The translations under genes and the position numbers were made by a program. A DNA stretch of 13,222 nucleotides from Clostridiales bacterium (lineage in GTDB: Bacteria > Bacillota > Clostridia > Oscillospirales > Acutalibacteraceae): contig JAJBVC010000170.1 in assembly GCA_020860025.1 (NCBI GenBank), positions 1 to 13,222 on the forward strand, given 5' to 3'. Shown here piece by piece: positions 1 through 7,209 of this stretch; the stretch's first letter is position 1, and every line of letters starts with the position of its first letter. The notes beneath the pieces were generated by a model. It was not told the origin of the DNA and did no database searches. It was given only the letters and a program-made list of their open reading frames with translations.

Positions 1-715
1 AGGAAAAAGAGCTTTTACCAATCTTTTTAAATTTATTTTACCGCTTATTCTGCTCGTTGCGGTATTCAATACGCTTTTTGCCGACTACGGCGAAACTGTT
101 ATGTTTTCAATTTTAAATAAAAGCATCAAACTTGAACCGTTATTTTACGGAATATGCCAGGGAGTTATGCTTACATCAATAATTCTTTGGTTTTCGGCTT
201 ACACGCAGGTTGTAACGTCTGAAAGATTTTTGAGCATTTTCGGCAGGATTGCACCGAGTTGCGCTATGGTATTTTCTCTCGTTCTGTCCTTTTTGCCGAG
301 ACTTAGAAAAAATGCCGAGGAAATTTCCGACGCACGTAAAAATATTGACGACGGCAACGGAAAATTAAAGCACGCTATGGCTGATTTTTCCGCACTTATT
401 TCAATAACACTTGAGGATAGCATTGAAGTTTCCAACTCAATGATGGCAAGAGGTTATAATAAAAACAGAAAGCCGTATTCAAAATATCGTTTTAAAGCAA
501 AAGACGGTATAATCTTAACGCTTCAAAGCGTCGGCACAGCCATTGTAATTATTATTAAAGTTATGGGTAAGGTACAGTTTATATTTGAGCCTGCCATTAT
601 AAATTACGAATGCAGTATAACTGCGGTTATTTTATTTGCTTTTCTTGCAATAACGCCGACTGCGATAGATTTAACGGAGGATTTGAAATGGTTTTATTTG
701 AAACAAAAGGCTTAA
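1..715 (+). CDS. ecfT: ECF transporter transmembrane (T) component, 5' partial
   Basis: This is the membrane scaffold of an energy-coupling-factor importer. It links the ATPase to the substrate-binding S component. The reading frame is open from base 2 to the TAA at 713-715, so the gene begins before the window; 237 residues are visible and the ATG at 101 is internal. The visible part holds hydrophobic helices, then a basic stretch after PRLRK and a charged cytoplasmic region ending in SMMARGY (Ala-Arg-Gly at 446-454). That ARG is the second coupling-helix motif of EcfT proteins, which docks into the ATPases. A last hydrophobic helix lies near the C-terminus. The gene overlaps the following ATPase start by 28 bases, as expected for one complex made from one transcript. 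Any promoter or riboswitch lies upstream of the window. The family call is firm; the substrate is not given by this subunit. Confidence 0.88.
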   Translation, partial: GKRAFTNLFKFILPLILLVAVFNTLFADYGETVMFSILNKSIKLEPLFYGICQGVMLTSIILWFSAYTQVVTSERFLSIFGRIAPSCAMVFSLVLSFLPRLRKNAEEISDARKNIDDGNGKLKHAMADFSALISITLEDSIEVSNSMMARGYNKNRKPYSKYRFKAKDGIILTLQSVGTAIVIIIKVMGKVQFIFEPAIINYECSITAVILFAFLAITPTAIDLTEDLKWFYLKQKA

Positions 716-2148
716 CTTTTTCTTATCCTCACAGCGAAAAAACAGCTCTTGATAATATAAATCTCAAAGTTAATAAAGGCGAATTTGTACTGCTTATGGG
801 AGAAAGCGGTAGCGGTAAATCAACGCTTCTGCGCATTTTAAAGCCTGAACTCGCACCTTATGGAAAAAAAAGCGGCGACGTTATTTTCAGCGGTAACTCA
901 ATAGGCTTCGTTGAGCAAAATCCCCAAACAAGCTTTGTCAGCGAAAATGTACGAGGCGAACTGGCGTTTGCACTTGAAAATGCTAAAATAAGTTCTGACA
1001 AAATTGCCGTTAAAATAGGTGAAATTTCATCGTTTTTTAACATAGCGGACAAGCTTGATGAAAAAACGGCGAATCTTTCAGGCGGTGAACGTGCTGTAGT
1101 TTCGGTTGCAAGCGCTATGATAAATGACGCAGATACGCTGATTTTAGACGAACCATTTTCTCAGCTCGATTATAAGTCAACAATGCAGCTTTGCAGTCTT
1201 TTAAAACGTATTAACGAAGAACTTGGTGTTACTGTTATTTTAGCATCACATTCGTCACAGGAGGTCATTGATTATTCAGACAGAATTGTTATACTCCAAA
1301 ACGGAGAAATCATTTGTAACGACACTCCTAAAAACGCAGTAAAAAACAGTAACATTTTAGAGTTCTTCCCCATTTCGGCTCAGCTTTTTGATGAACGTCC
1401 GCTGACTGTTAAGGATGCTCTTCCCTATGCTAAAAAGCTAAAAGAAAAGCCATATATAAAATTTGAAGCAACAGATGCTGCGGTAACTGTTAAAAATCTT
1501 TATTTTGCTTATGAAAAAAAATCACCGGATATTCTTGACGGACTTAATTTTACTGCTTACAAAGGTAAAATCAACGCAGTTATCGGCGCAAACGGCAGCG
1601 GTAAAACAACGCTTTTAAAGGTTATTGCCGGCATAAAAAGGCAGTACAGCGGTAAGATAAAGCTGACAGGCAAGGCTTTATATCTTCCGCAGGATGTCCG
1701 ATTTTTATTTACAAAAGATTCTCTTTCTCAGGAGATAAAAACGGACACTGCAAAAAAACTCGGTATTGACGACTGCCTGATGCAAAATCCTCTTGATTTA
1801 AGCGCAGGTCAAATGCAGCGGCTCGGACTTGGCATTTTACTTGAACAAAACGGCGATATTTTTCTTCTTGACGAGCCAAGCAAGGGACTTGACTTTAACG
1901 CAAAAAAAGAGCTTGGTGCAATACTCAAACAGCTTTGCAGTGAAAATAAAACGGTCATAATCGTTTCGCACGACCTTGACTTTATAGGTGATATTGCCGA
2001 CACGGTTTCTTTTCTCAGCGACGGCAATATTACAATGAGCGGAGAACGCAGAGATGTTCTTTCGTCGCTTAACTTTTTTACAACGCAAATCAGAAGAATC
2101 ACAAATAATGTTTTGCCGTTAGCTGTTTCAACGGAGGACATACTGTGA
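688..2148 (+). CDS. Fused double-domain ECF transporter ATPase (EcfA1-EcfA2 type)
   Basis: This cytoplasmic ATPase of 486 residues carries two ABC domains in one chain and powers the ECF importer. Domain 1 has Walker A GESGSGKS (38-45), Q-loop Q77, signature LSGGE (130-134), Walker B LILDEP (151-156) and switch H188. Domain 2 has Walker A GANGSGKT (300-307), Q335, signature LSAGQ (371-375), Walker B FLLDEP (392-397) and H428. Both catalytic glutamates are present, so both sites could hydrolyse ATP. I chose the ATG at 688 because a GGAGG (676-680) sits 7 bases upstream; the frame is open further upstream to 610, but that extension has no ribosome binding site and lies inside ecfT. The stop overlaps the next start as GTGA. 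Many ECF systems use two separate ATPase genes; here they are fused. A generic name such as YkoD-like could also be applied. Confidence 0.92.
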   Translation: MVLFETKGLTFSYPHSEKTALDNINLKVNKGEFVLLMGESGSGKSTLLRILKPELAPYGKKSGDVIFSGNSIGFVEQNPQTSFVSENVRGELAFALENAKISSDKIAVKIGEISSFFNIADKLDEKTANLSGGERAVVSVASAMINDADTLILDEPFSQLDYKSTMQLCSLLKRINEELGVTVILASHSSQEVIDYSDRIVILQNGEIICNDTPKNAVKNSNILEFFPISAQLFDERPLTVKDALPYAKKLKEKPYIKFEATDAAVTVKNLYFAYEKKSPDILDGLNFTAYKGKINAVIGANGSGKTTLLKVIAGIKRQYSGKIKLTGKALYLPQDVRFLFTKDSLSQEIKTDTAKKLGIDDCLMQNPLDLSAGQMQRLGLGILLEQNGDIFLLDEPSKGLDFNAKKELGAILKQLCSENKTVIIVSHDLDFIGDIADTVSFLSDGNITMSGERRDVLSSLNFFTTQIRRITNNVLPLAVSTEDIL

Positions 2149-2870
2149 ATATAAGAAAAAACTTTCCTGTTTCAATATTTGTTTTTATCGCTGTTTTACT
2201 GTCGCTCGTTTTAACAGTAGTATGGCAAATATTTGCATCTGATAAAAATTACTATATCATATGCGTTATTATGCTGATTTTATCAATGCTTCCCTTTTTC
2301 ACTTCGTTTGAAAGGTCAAATAATTCAGCAAGAGAAATAACGCTGATTGCAAGTCTTGTTGCTTTGGCGGTAATAAGCAGAGCGGTTTTTTATATGATAC
2401 CGCAGGTCAAGCCGATTGCAGCGGTTATTGCGGTGAGCGGTGCGAGCCTTGGCGCAAAAAGAGGCTATTTAATCGGAACATTTTCGGCTTTTATATCGAA
2501 CTTCATTTTCGGTCAGGGAATCTGGACTCCTTTTCAAATGGTCGGAATGGGTCTTGTGGGGCTGATTTGCGGACTGATTTTTTACAATAAAAAAGTAAAC
2601 CGAATCGCTCTGACGGCAGTCGGCTTTATAACTGTTTTTATTGTTTACGGAATTACGGTTGATACAAGCTCCGTACTGATAATGGCAACTGATTATAATT
2701 TAAAATCTGTGCTTGCCGTGTATATTGCGGGTATTCCTTATAATCTCGTTTTTGGAATTTCAACAGGCGTATTTCTTTTTATATTCGGTCTGCCTTTTAT
2801 GAAAAAAATCAACAGAATTAACGAAAAATACGGTATTTGCATACCGCAGACGGAGGACAATTATGGATAA
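2145..2870 (+). CDS. ECF transporter S component, substrate unassigned
   Basis: This 241-residue integral membrane protein is the probable substrate-binding subunit of the ECF importer, judged from gene order and helix pattern. Two N-terminal hydrophobic segments (about 10-30 and 36-54) precede an S-component-like core from about residue 64. The first core helix is alanine-rich (IASLVALAVISRA, 68-80), as expected for contact with EcfT. A conserved-looking GQGIWTPFQM lies at 123-132 and several further helices follow. At 241 residues it is longer than the roughly 170-200 usual for S components, and the two leading helices explain this. The start is GTG at 2145 with GGAGG at 2133-2137; it overlaps the ATPase stop by 4 bases. 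The WTPFQM segment reminds me of S components placed with cobalamin-type ECF systems, but that is memory only. The substrate must be treated as unknown. Confidence 0.78.
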   Translation: MNIRKNFPVSIFVFIAVLLSLVLTVVWQIFASDKNYYIICVIMLILSMLPFFTSFERSNNSAREITLIASLVALAVISRAVFYMIPQVKPIAAVIAVSGASLGAKRGYLIGTFSAFISNFIFGQGIWTPFQMVGMGLVGLICGLIFYNKKVNRIALTAVGFITVFIVYGITVDTSSVLIMATDYNLKSVLAVYIAGIPYNLVFGISTGVFLFIFGLPFMKKINRINEKYGICIPQTEDNYG

Positions 2871-3114
2871 TGAAATTATTAATAAGCTGTCAAAATTTGC
2901 ATTTATTTCATCGCTTATTGGTGCTGTTACGCTCGGCATTTGCCCTGCTTTTGGAATAATGGGAATTGTAATCGGCATTGTTTTTAAAATAAAAAAAGTT
3001 GAATTAAACTATGAAAATAAGCATAAAATTCTCCAAGCTGAAGTGCTTGGAATACTCTCGTTGGCTTTATTTGTTGCCGATATTGTTCTTCTTCTGATAT
3101 TTGTCGCAAAATAA
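2863..3114 (+). CDS. Small two-helix membrane protein, DUF4190-like
   Basis: This 83-residue hypothetical membrane protein has two long hydrophobic segments, about 12-41 and 57-82. A short basic and polar loop (KIKKVELNYENKHKI) joins them. The first helix is glycine-rich with an internal CPAFGIMG, and the second begins LGILSLALF; this repeated glycine/leucine pattern resembles DUF4190-type proteins. The start ATG at 2863 has GGAGG at 2852-2856 and overlaps the S component by 8 bases, so it is co-translated with the ECF complex and is the last gene before the terminator. Its place suggests an accessory role for the transporter, but nothing in the protein shows a function. It is a real gene given its RBS, coupling and coherent membrane topology. 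Confidence 0.7.
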   Translation: MDNEIINKLSKFAFISSLIGAVTLGICPAFGIMGIVIGIVFKIKKVELNYENKHKILQAEVLGILSLALFVADIVLLLIFVAK

Positions 3115-3136
3115 ACGATTGTAGATTCTTACATAA

Positions 3137-3173
3137 AAAGAGGACTGTTTTTTGAAATGAAACAGTCCTCTTT
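3137..3173. terminator. Bidirectional intrinsic terminator between convergent operons
   Basis: A perfect 14-bp inverted repeat (3137-3150 with 3160-3173) encloses a 9-base loop. On the plus strand it is followed by TTTGTTGTTTT, which closes the ECF operon. On the minus strand the stem ends in a T-run and begins 6 bases after the methyltransferase stop, so it also closes the leu operon. The A and T bases at the stem edges make it work in both directions. Confidence 0.9.
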
Positions 3174-3179
3174 GTTGTT

Positions 3180-3962
3180 TTACAATTTATTTGCAATAAA
3201 AAATAATCTTGGAAAGCGGAAAATAATTTCGCCGTTTTTCTGAGTCGGGCAGATTTTCTTAATGCCCTCAAGCACATCCTTTTCAAATTCAATCTTTTCA
3301 TCATCTTTTAAAATATCAAGATATGGCTTGAGTCCTGTCGCCCTATACCAATCAACAATACTTTGATGCGACGGCATACGATGAAAATACATAGTTTCCC
3401 AAATATAAAAATCATCTGTCAAATCTGAAAGAATGTCAAAATATTCCTCCGAAAGAAGCGTATTCTTATCTATATCGGTTGAAATTTGATTTAATTTACG
3501 ATTCCATTTATCGCTTTTTGATACGGCGGAAAAGACTTTTTTGACAGGCTGTTTTCGAGATAACGGAACCTGAACAGCCATAGAACCGCCTGACTTTAAA
3601 ATATTAAACATATTTTTTAAAAGCTTTTGGTGATTCGGTATCCACTGAATACAGGCGTTTGAAAAAACAATATCAAACTTATCAATAATTAAATCGAAAT
3701 CACGTGAAGCGTCAAACAATTTAAAATCAATATCGGGGTACTCGCTTTCAGCCTTTTCAATCATATTAACAGAGTTGTCAACACCTATAATATAAGCGTT
3801 TGGGTATCTGTTTTTTAAAGCGTTTGTACTGTTGCCAGGGCCACATCCAATGTCGATAATTTTCTTTGGATTTTCGCACGTAATTCTGTTAATCAAATCA
3901 ACAGACGGCTGAGTTCTTTCTTTTTTAAATTTTAAATAAAGTTCTGAATTCCAGTCATTCAT
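3180..3962 (-). CDS. trans-Aconitate 2-methyltransferase family protein (SAM-dependent)
   Basis: This is a class I SAM-dependent methyltransferase of 260 residues, close to the size of E. coli Tam (about 250). It has SAM motif I IDIGCGPG (36-43), an acidic motif II VDNS (61-64), and the Tam-like segments NACIQW (102-107), WYRATGLKPYL (205-215) and a C-terminal FRFPRLFFIA. Tam enzymes methylate a carboxylate of trans-aconitate, a toxic isomer of the TCA intermediate cis-aconitate. The start ATG at 3962 has AGGTG about 8 bases upstream; a second ATG four bases downstream at 3958 is out of frame. The gene begins 18 bases after leuB and ends at the shared terminator, so it is the last gene of the leucine operon. 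That placement suggests an isopropylmalate-like or trans-aconitate substrate (see findings). Family call good; substrate inferred. Confidence 0.8.
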   Translation of the reverse strand: MNDWNSELYLKFKKERTQPSVDLINRITCENPKKIIDIGCGPGNSTNALKNRYPNAYIIGVDNSVNMIEKAESEYPDIDFKLFDASRDFDLIIDKFDIVFSNACIQWIPNHQKLLKNMFNILKSGGSMAVQVPLSRKQPVKKVFSAVSKSDKWNRKLNQISTDIDKNTLLSEEYFDILSDLTDDFYIWETMYFHRMPSHQSIVDWYRATGLKPYLDILKDDEKIEFEKDVLEGIKKICPTQKNGEIIFRFPRLFFIANKL

Positions 3963-3980
3963 AAACGTGCACCTGACTTA

Positions 3981-5051
3981 TCAAAGAAGAGAAGCTACAG
4001 TATCGCCCATTTGAGATGTTGTTACGGTATCAAGACCGTCCTGTGCAATATCAGGCGTTCTTACCTTTGTCAGAGCAACATCAACAGCATTCTCAATAGC
4101 GTTTGCAGCCTCACTTTCACTGAGTGAATAACGAAGCATCATAGCACCGGAAAGAATAGTCGCAAGCGGATTTGCTTTACCCTGACCTGCAATATCGGGA
4201 GCAGAGCCGTGAATAGGCTCATAAAGTCCAAAAGTGCCCTCGGCAAGCGACGCTGAAGCAAGCATACCTATCGAACCCGAAATCATTGAAGCCTCATCAG
4301 ACAAAATATCACCGAAAATATTTGACGTTACAATAGTGTCAAACTGATTTGGATTGCGAACAAGCTGCATTGCACAGTTGTCAACATACATATATGATAC
4401 TTCAACCTCAGGATAATCAGTGCTTACCTCTTTCATTACTTTTCTCCAAAGCTTTGAAGAATCAAGAACGTTTGCCTTATCAACACAGGTCAGTTTTTTA
4501 CTTCTCTTCATAGCATAATCAAAGCCCGCCTTAACAATCCTCTTTATTTCGGGATAAGTGTAGCGTTCTGTATCATATGCGCCGACAACGCCGTTTTCCT
4601 CATAAGTGCCACGGTCGCCGAAATATATACCACCTGTAAGCTCACGAACAATAAGTATATCAAGTGAATCGCCTATAATTTCCTCTTTAAGCGGTGACGC
4701 AGACTTCAGCGGTGCAAATATCTTCGCAGGACGAAGATTTGCAAAAAGACCAAGTGACTCACGAATAGCAAGAAGTCCCTTTTCAGGTCTGATTTCACTT
4801 GGAAGGTTATCCCATTTAGGCCCACCTACCGAGCCTAAAAGAACAGCGTCGCTTGCTTTACAGGCGATTTCTGTTTCCTTCGGAAACGGCACTCCCGTTT
4901 CATCAATGGCACTGCCACCCAAAAGCTGATAATTATAATCAAGCGAAAAGCCAAACTTTTCTCCTGCCTTATCAAGCACCTTTATACATTCGTCAACGAT
5001 TTCCGGGCCAATGCCGTCACCCTTTAATACAGTAATTTTATAATTATTCAT
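3981..5051 (-). CDS. leuB: 3-isopropylmalate dehydrogenase
   Basis: LeuB oxidises and decarboxylates (2R,3S)-3-isopropylmalate to 2-oxoisocaproate with NAD+, the third committed step to leucine. The 356-residue protein is full length. It shows GDGIGPEI (11-18), LLGSVGGPKW (71-80), the substrate arginines R97, R107 and R136, Y143, K192 in DKANVL, metal ligands D224, D248 and D252, and the NAD-binding HGSAPDIAGQ (281-290). The hydrophobic-pocket region RESLGLF (97-103) is that of isopropylmalate rather than isocitrate or tartrate dehydrogenases. I chose the ATG at 5051 because AGGAG lies at 5060-5064, 8 bases upstream; a TTG six codons earlier would place that RBS inside the gene. It follows leuA after 71 bases and precedes the methyltransferase by 18. 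Confidence 0.97.
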   Translation of the reverse strand: MNNYKITVLKGDGIGPEIVDECIKVLDKAGEKFGFSLDYNYQLLGGSAIDETGVPFPKETEIACKASDAVLLGSVGGPKWDNLPSEIRPEKGLLAIRESLGLFANLRPAKIFAPLKSASPLKEEIIGDSLDILIVRELTGGIYFGDRGTYEENGVVGAYDTERYTYPEIKRIVKAGFDYAMKRSKKLTCVDKANVLDSSKLWRKVMKEVSTDYPEVEVSYMYVDNCAMQLVRNPNQFDTIVTSNIFGDILSDEASMISGSIGMLASASLAEGTFGLYEPIHGSAPDIAGQGKANPLATILSGAMMLRYSLSESEAANAIENAVDVALTKVRTPDIAQDGLDTVTTSQMGDTVASLL

Positions 5052-5095
5052 GTCTTTAACTCCTAACAAAAATCAAAAGCTTTATCATTTTAATT

Positions 5096-5109
5096 AGCAA
5101 ACGCTTTCA
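5096..5109 (-). promoter_or_regulatory. cre-like catabolite-control motif in the leuA-leuB gap
   Basis: Read on the minus strand this is TGAAAGCGTTTGCT. It fits the CcpA operator pattern TGNAANCGNTNNCA at all fixed positions but the last. It lies between leuA and leuB rather than at a promoter, so if real it would act as an internal roadblock or serve an unseen internal promoter. A single 14-base near match can arise by chance. Confidence 0.25.
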
Positions 5110-5122
5110 GCTTTAAATTTAA

Positions 5123-6859
5123 TCAGCAAACATCAAATATACCAGGCATTGTGTCATCACGCATTGTATCGTCCTGGTCACGGTTAATTGCGCAAATAAT
5201 ACCTTTCATTGAAGCGTAGCTGATATTGTGGCTGACGCCGATACCGAACACGTCATCGCCGCTTGGATTTTTCAAATGAATATAACTTATCGCTTTGGAA
5301 TCACTGCCAACGGAAATTGCGTGCTCACTATAATCAACAAATTCATAATTCTTAATTCCTATAGCCTGAATAGCAGAGAAAAATGCATCTATAGGCCCGC
5401 TTCCGACACCGTCAATTTTAACGGGAGTATTGTCCTTATATTTGATTTCACCTGTAAAATGAACTGTAGTCATATAGTCGGATTCATTTTTTTCTTCGCT
5501 TATTTTATAGTTCATAAGCCTATAAGGGCCGCATACGTTTCTGTATTCCTTTTGGAACAAATCGAATACTTCCGAGCTTAAAAGCTCTTTTCCCTTAGCG
5601 TCACACGCTTTTTGAACAACGGCACCAAATTCGGGGTGCATTGCTTTTGGCATTTTTATTCCGTACTCATTTGAAAGAATATATGCCGTTCCGCCCTTAC
5701 CGCTTTGAGAGTTTATACGGATAATCGGCTCATATTCTCTGCCGACATCGGCAGGGTCAATAGGAAGATACGGAACTTCCCACATATCTGTGCCGCTTTC
5801 GTCCATATATATTTTGCCCTTATTTATAGCATCCTGGTGTGAACCTGAAAATGCCGTAAATACAAGCTCTCCTGCATACGGATGACGTGGCGGAACCTTC
5901 ATTCTTGTGGTTCTTTCATAAACTTCTTTAACTTTATTTATATCGCTGAAATCAAGTTTGGGATCAACACCTTGAGTCCACATATTGAGAGCGAGCGTTA
6001 CAATATCAACATTGCCTGTTCTTTCGCCATTTCCGAAAAGCGTACCCTCTATTCTGTCGGCGCCGGCAAGCAGTGCAAGCTCAGCGGCAGCTACACCTGT
6101 TCCACGGTCATTATGAGGATGAAGTGAAATTATTGCAGCATCACGATTAGGCAAATGACGGCAGAAATATTCAATTTGGTCGGCATAACCGTTTGGAGTT
6201 GAACCTTCAACGGTTGACGGAAGATTAAGAATAATCGGATTATCCTTTGTTATATGAAGTTCTTCCATAACCTGACGACAAATTTCAACGGCATTATCCA
6301 TTTCGGTTCCCGTAAAGCTCTCGGGGCTGTACTCATAACGAATATTAGTTTCAGGATTTGTTTTCTTCTGCTCCTCGGTCAGTTCATATATAAGCTTTGC
6401 GCCCTTAACGGCAATGTCTATAACGCCCTGCATATCGGTCTTAAAAACGACCTTGCGCTGAAGAGTTGACGTTGAATTATAAAAATGAACAATAACATTT
6501 TTAGCGCCCTTTATTGCATCAAAAGTCTTTTTTATGAGATGAGGTCTTGCCTGAACAAGCACCTGAATCGTAACGTCATCGGGAACATAACCGCCGTCAA
6601 TGAGCGTACGCAGAATTTCATATTCGGTTTCGCTCGCTGACGGAAAGCCAACCTCAATTTCTTTAAAGCCGATATTTACAAGTGTGGTAAAAAGCTCTAA
6701 TTTTTCCTGAAGATTCATCGGGTCAACCAAAGCCTGGTTGCCGTCACGCAAATCGACAGAACACCATACAGGTGCTTTTGTTATAGTTTTGTTTGGCCAA
6801 GTACGATCGGGTATATCAATCGGTTTAAAGCCAACATACTTTTCGTATCCCTTTTTCAT
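5123..6859 (-). CDS. leuA: 2-isopropylmalate synthase, LeuA2 type
   Basis: LeuA condenses acetyl-CoA with 2-oxoisovalerate to 2-isopropylmalate, the entry step of leucine synthesis. The 578-residue length, and the N-terminal extension containing RTWPNKTITKAPVWCSVDLRDGNQ, mark the LeuA2 subfamily rather than the shorter Bacillus-type LeuA1. The TIM-barrel domain carries LRDGNQ (37-42), HPHND (247-251, metal ligands H247 and H249) and GNGERTGN (276-283). QSGKGG (385-390) begins the linker and accessory region. A C-terminal regulatory domain (about 440-578) includes GVGSGPIDA (484-492) and GIGVSHNIS (539-547), so leucine feedback inhibition is likely kept. The ATG at 6859 has AAAGGAG at 6869-6875. 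It is the first gene after the T-box leader. leuC and leuD do not follow it, so isopropylmalate isomerase must be encoded elsewhere. Confidence 0.96.
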   Translation of the reverse strand: MKKGYEKYVGFKPIDIPDRTWPNKTITKAPVWCSVDLRDGNQALVDPMNLQEKLELFTTLVNIGFKEIEVGFPSASETEYEILRTLIDGGYVPDDVTIQVLVQARPHLIKKTFDAIKGAKNVIVHFYNSTSTLQRKVVFKTDMQGVIDIAVKGAKLIYELTEEQKKTNPETNIRYEYSPESFTGTEMDNAVEICRQVMEELHITKDNPIILNLPSTVEGSTPNGYADQIEYFCRHLPNRDAAIISLHPHNDRGTGVAAAELALLAGADRIEGTLFGNGERTGNVDIVTLALNMWTQGVDPKLDFSDINKVKEVYERTTRMKVPPRHPYAGELVFTAFSGSHQDAINKGKIYMDESGTDMWEVPYLPIDPADVGREYEPIIRINSQSGKGGTAYILSNEYGIKMPKAMHPEFGAVVQKACDAKGKELLSSEVFDLFQKEYRNVCGPYRLMNYKISEEKNESDYMTTVHFTGEIKYKDNTPVKIDGVGSGPIDAFFSAIQAIGIKNYEFVDYSEHAISVGSDSKAISYIHLKNPSGDDVFGIGVSHNISYASMKGIICAINRDQDDTMRDDTMPGIFDVC

Positions 6860-6890
6860 AAATAAAATCTCCTTTCACATTTGTGCAAGA

Positions 6891-6926
6891 GCAAAAAAAT
6901 AAACCCCTACACATATAGTATAGGGG
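6891..6926 (-). terminator. T-box regulated intrinsic terminator
   Basis: On the minus strand CCCCTATAC pairs with GTGTAGGGG (6918-6926 with 6904-6912, one G-U pair) around a TATAT loop. TTTATTTTTTT follows at 6893-6903. It lies between the T-box core and the leuA ribosome binding site, the standard place for attenuation. Confidence 0.9.
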
Positions 6927-6952
6927 CGTAATATTTACGCGGTACCACCCTA
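6921..6952 (-). promoter_or_regulatory. T-box antiterminator hairpin
   Basis: On the minus strand TAGGG (6948-6952) pairs with CCCTA (6921-6925), and GCGTAA (6935-6940) pairs with TTACGC (6926-6931) around a 3-base loop. The T-box UGG bulge lies between the two helices. The CCCTA arm is also needed by the terminator, so the two folds exclude each other. Confidence 0.88.
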
Positions 6953-7174
6953 TTTCAGCAGAAAATCTGCCCTTTAGCATCAATCAATGCCTTTGCCGAT
7001 AACGTAGCAACACGGCTGTTCCTATTGATTTCTATTCAAAACAGCAACTCCGCAGAGAGCTATACACTACATAACCCGTATTGACTTGCACCGAACGTCA
7101 ACTCTCTTAAACTGAATTACATAATCTTTTTCTGCTTCGCAGTTTTTATATGGGTACTATTAAGTTGTATAAAT

Positions 7175-7202
7175 ATTATATCAGAATAAAAATTTTTGTC
7201 AA
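7175..7202 (-). promoter_or_regulatory. Consensus promoter of the leuA operon
   Basis: TTGACA (7197-7202) and TATAAT (7175-7180) are separated by 16 bases. A TG one base before the -10 gives an extended -10. Both hexamers match the housekeeping sigma factor consensus exactly, so initiation is probably constitutive and strong, with control left to the T-box. The expected start is near 7168. The -35 lies only 7 bases past the stop of the upstream gene. Confidence 0.88.
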
Positions 7203-7209
7203 GCACGAA

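Larger units (their letters stand above)
6891..7168 (-). promoter_or_regulatory. T-box riboswitch leader (leucine type) of leuA
   Basis: This RNA leader fills most of the 350-base gap between leuA and the upstream gene. On the minus strand it has the conserved T-box core GGGTGGTACCGCG (6938-6950). The core UGGU would pair with the ACCA end of an uncharged tRNA, matching the A discriminator of tRNA-Leu. Stem I shows the apical GGTGCAA loop closed by TTGAC/GTCAA (7097-7101 with 7081-7085), an AGAGAG bulge region, a GTAATTC/GGGTTAT helix, and a proximal GCAGA/TCTGC helix (7131-7135 with 7052-7056). CUC at 7057-7059, a leucine codon, lies in the expected specifier position, although overlapping CUC and CUG choices exist. 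Leucine starvation should let transcription pass into leuA. Confidence 0.93.

Noticed and set aside
610..687. Upstream extension of the ECF ATPase
   Set aside because: It lies inside ecfT, has no ribosome binding site, and adds residues before the normal ABC start; the ATG at 688 has GGAGG at ideal spacing.
4606..4929. 107-codon open frame on the plus strand opposite leuB
   Set aside because: It is antisense to the conserved LeuB catalytic region and shows no protein features.
5228..5581. 117-codon open frame on the plus strand opposite leuA
   Set aside because: It is antisense to the conserved LeuA C-terminal domain and has no start signal.
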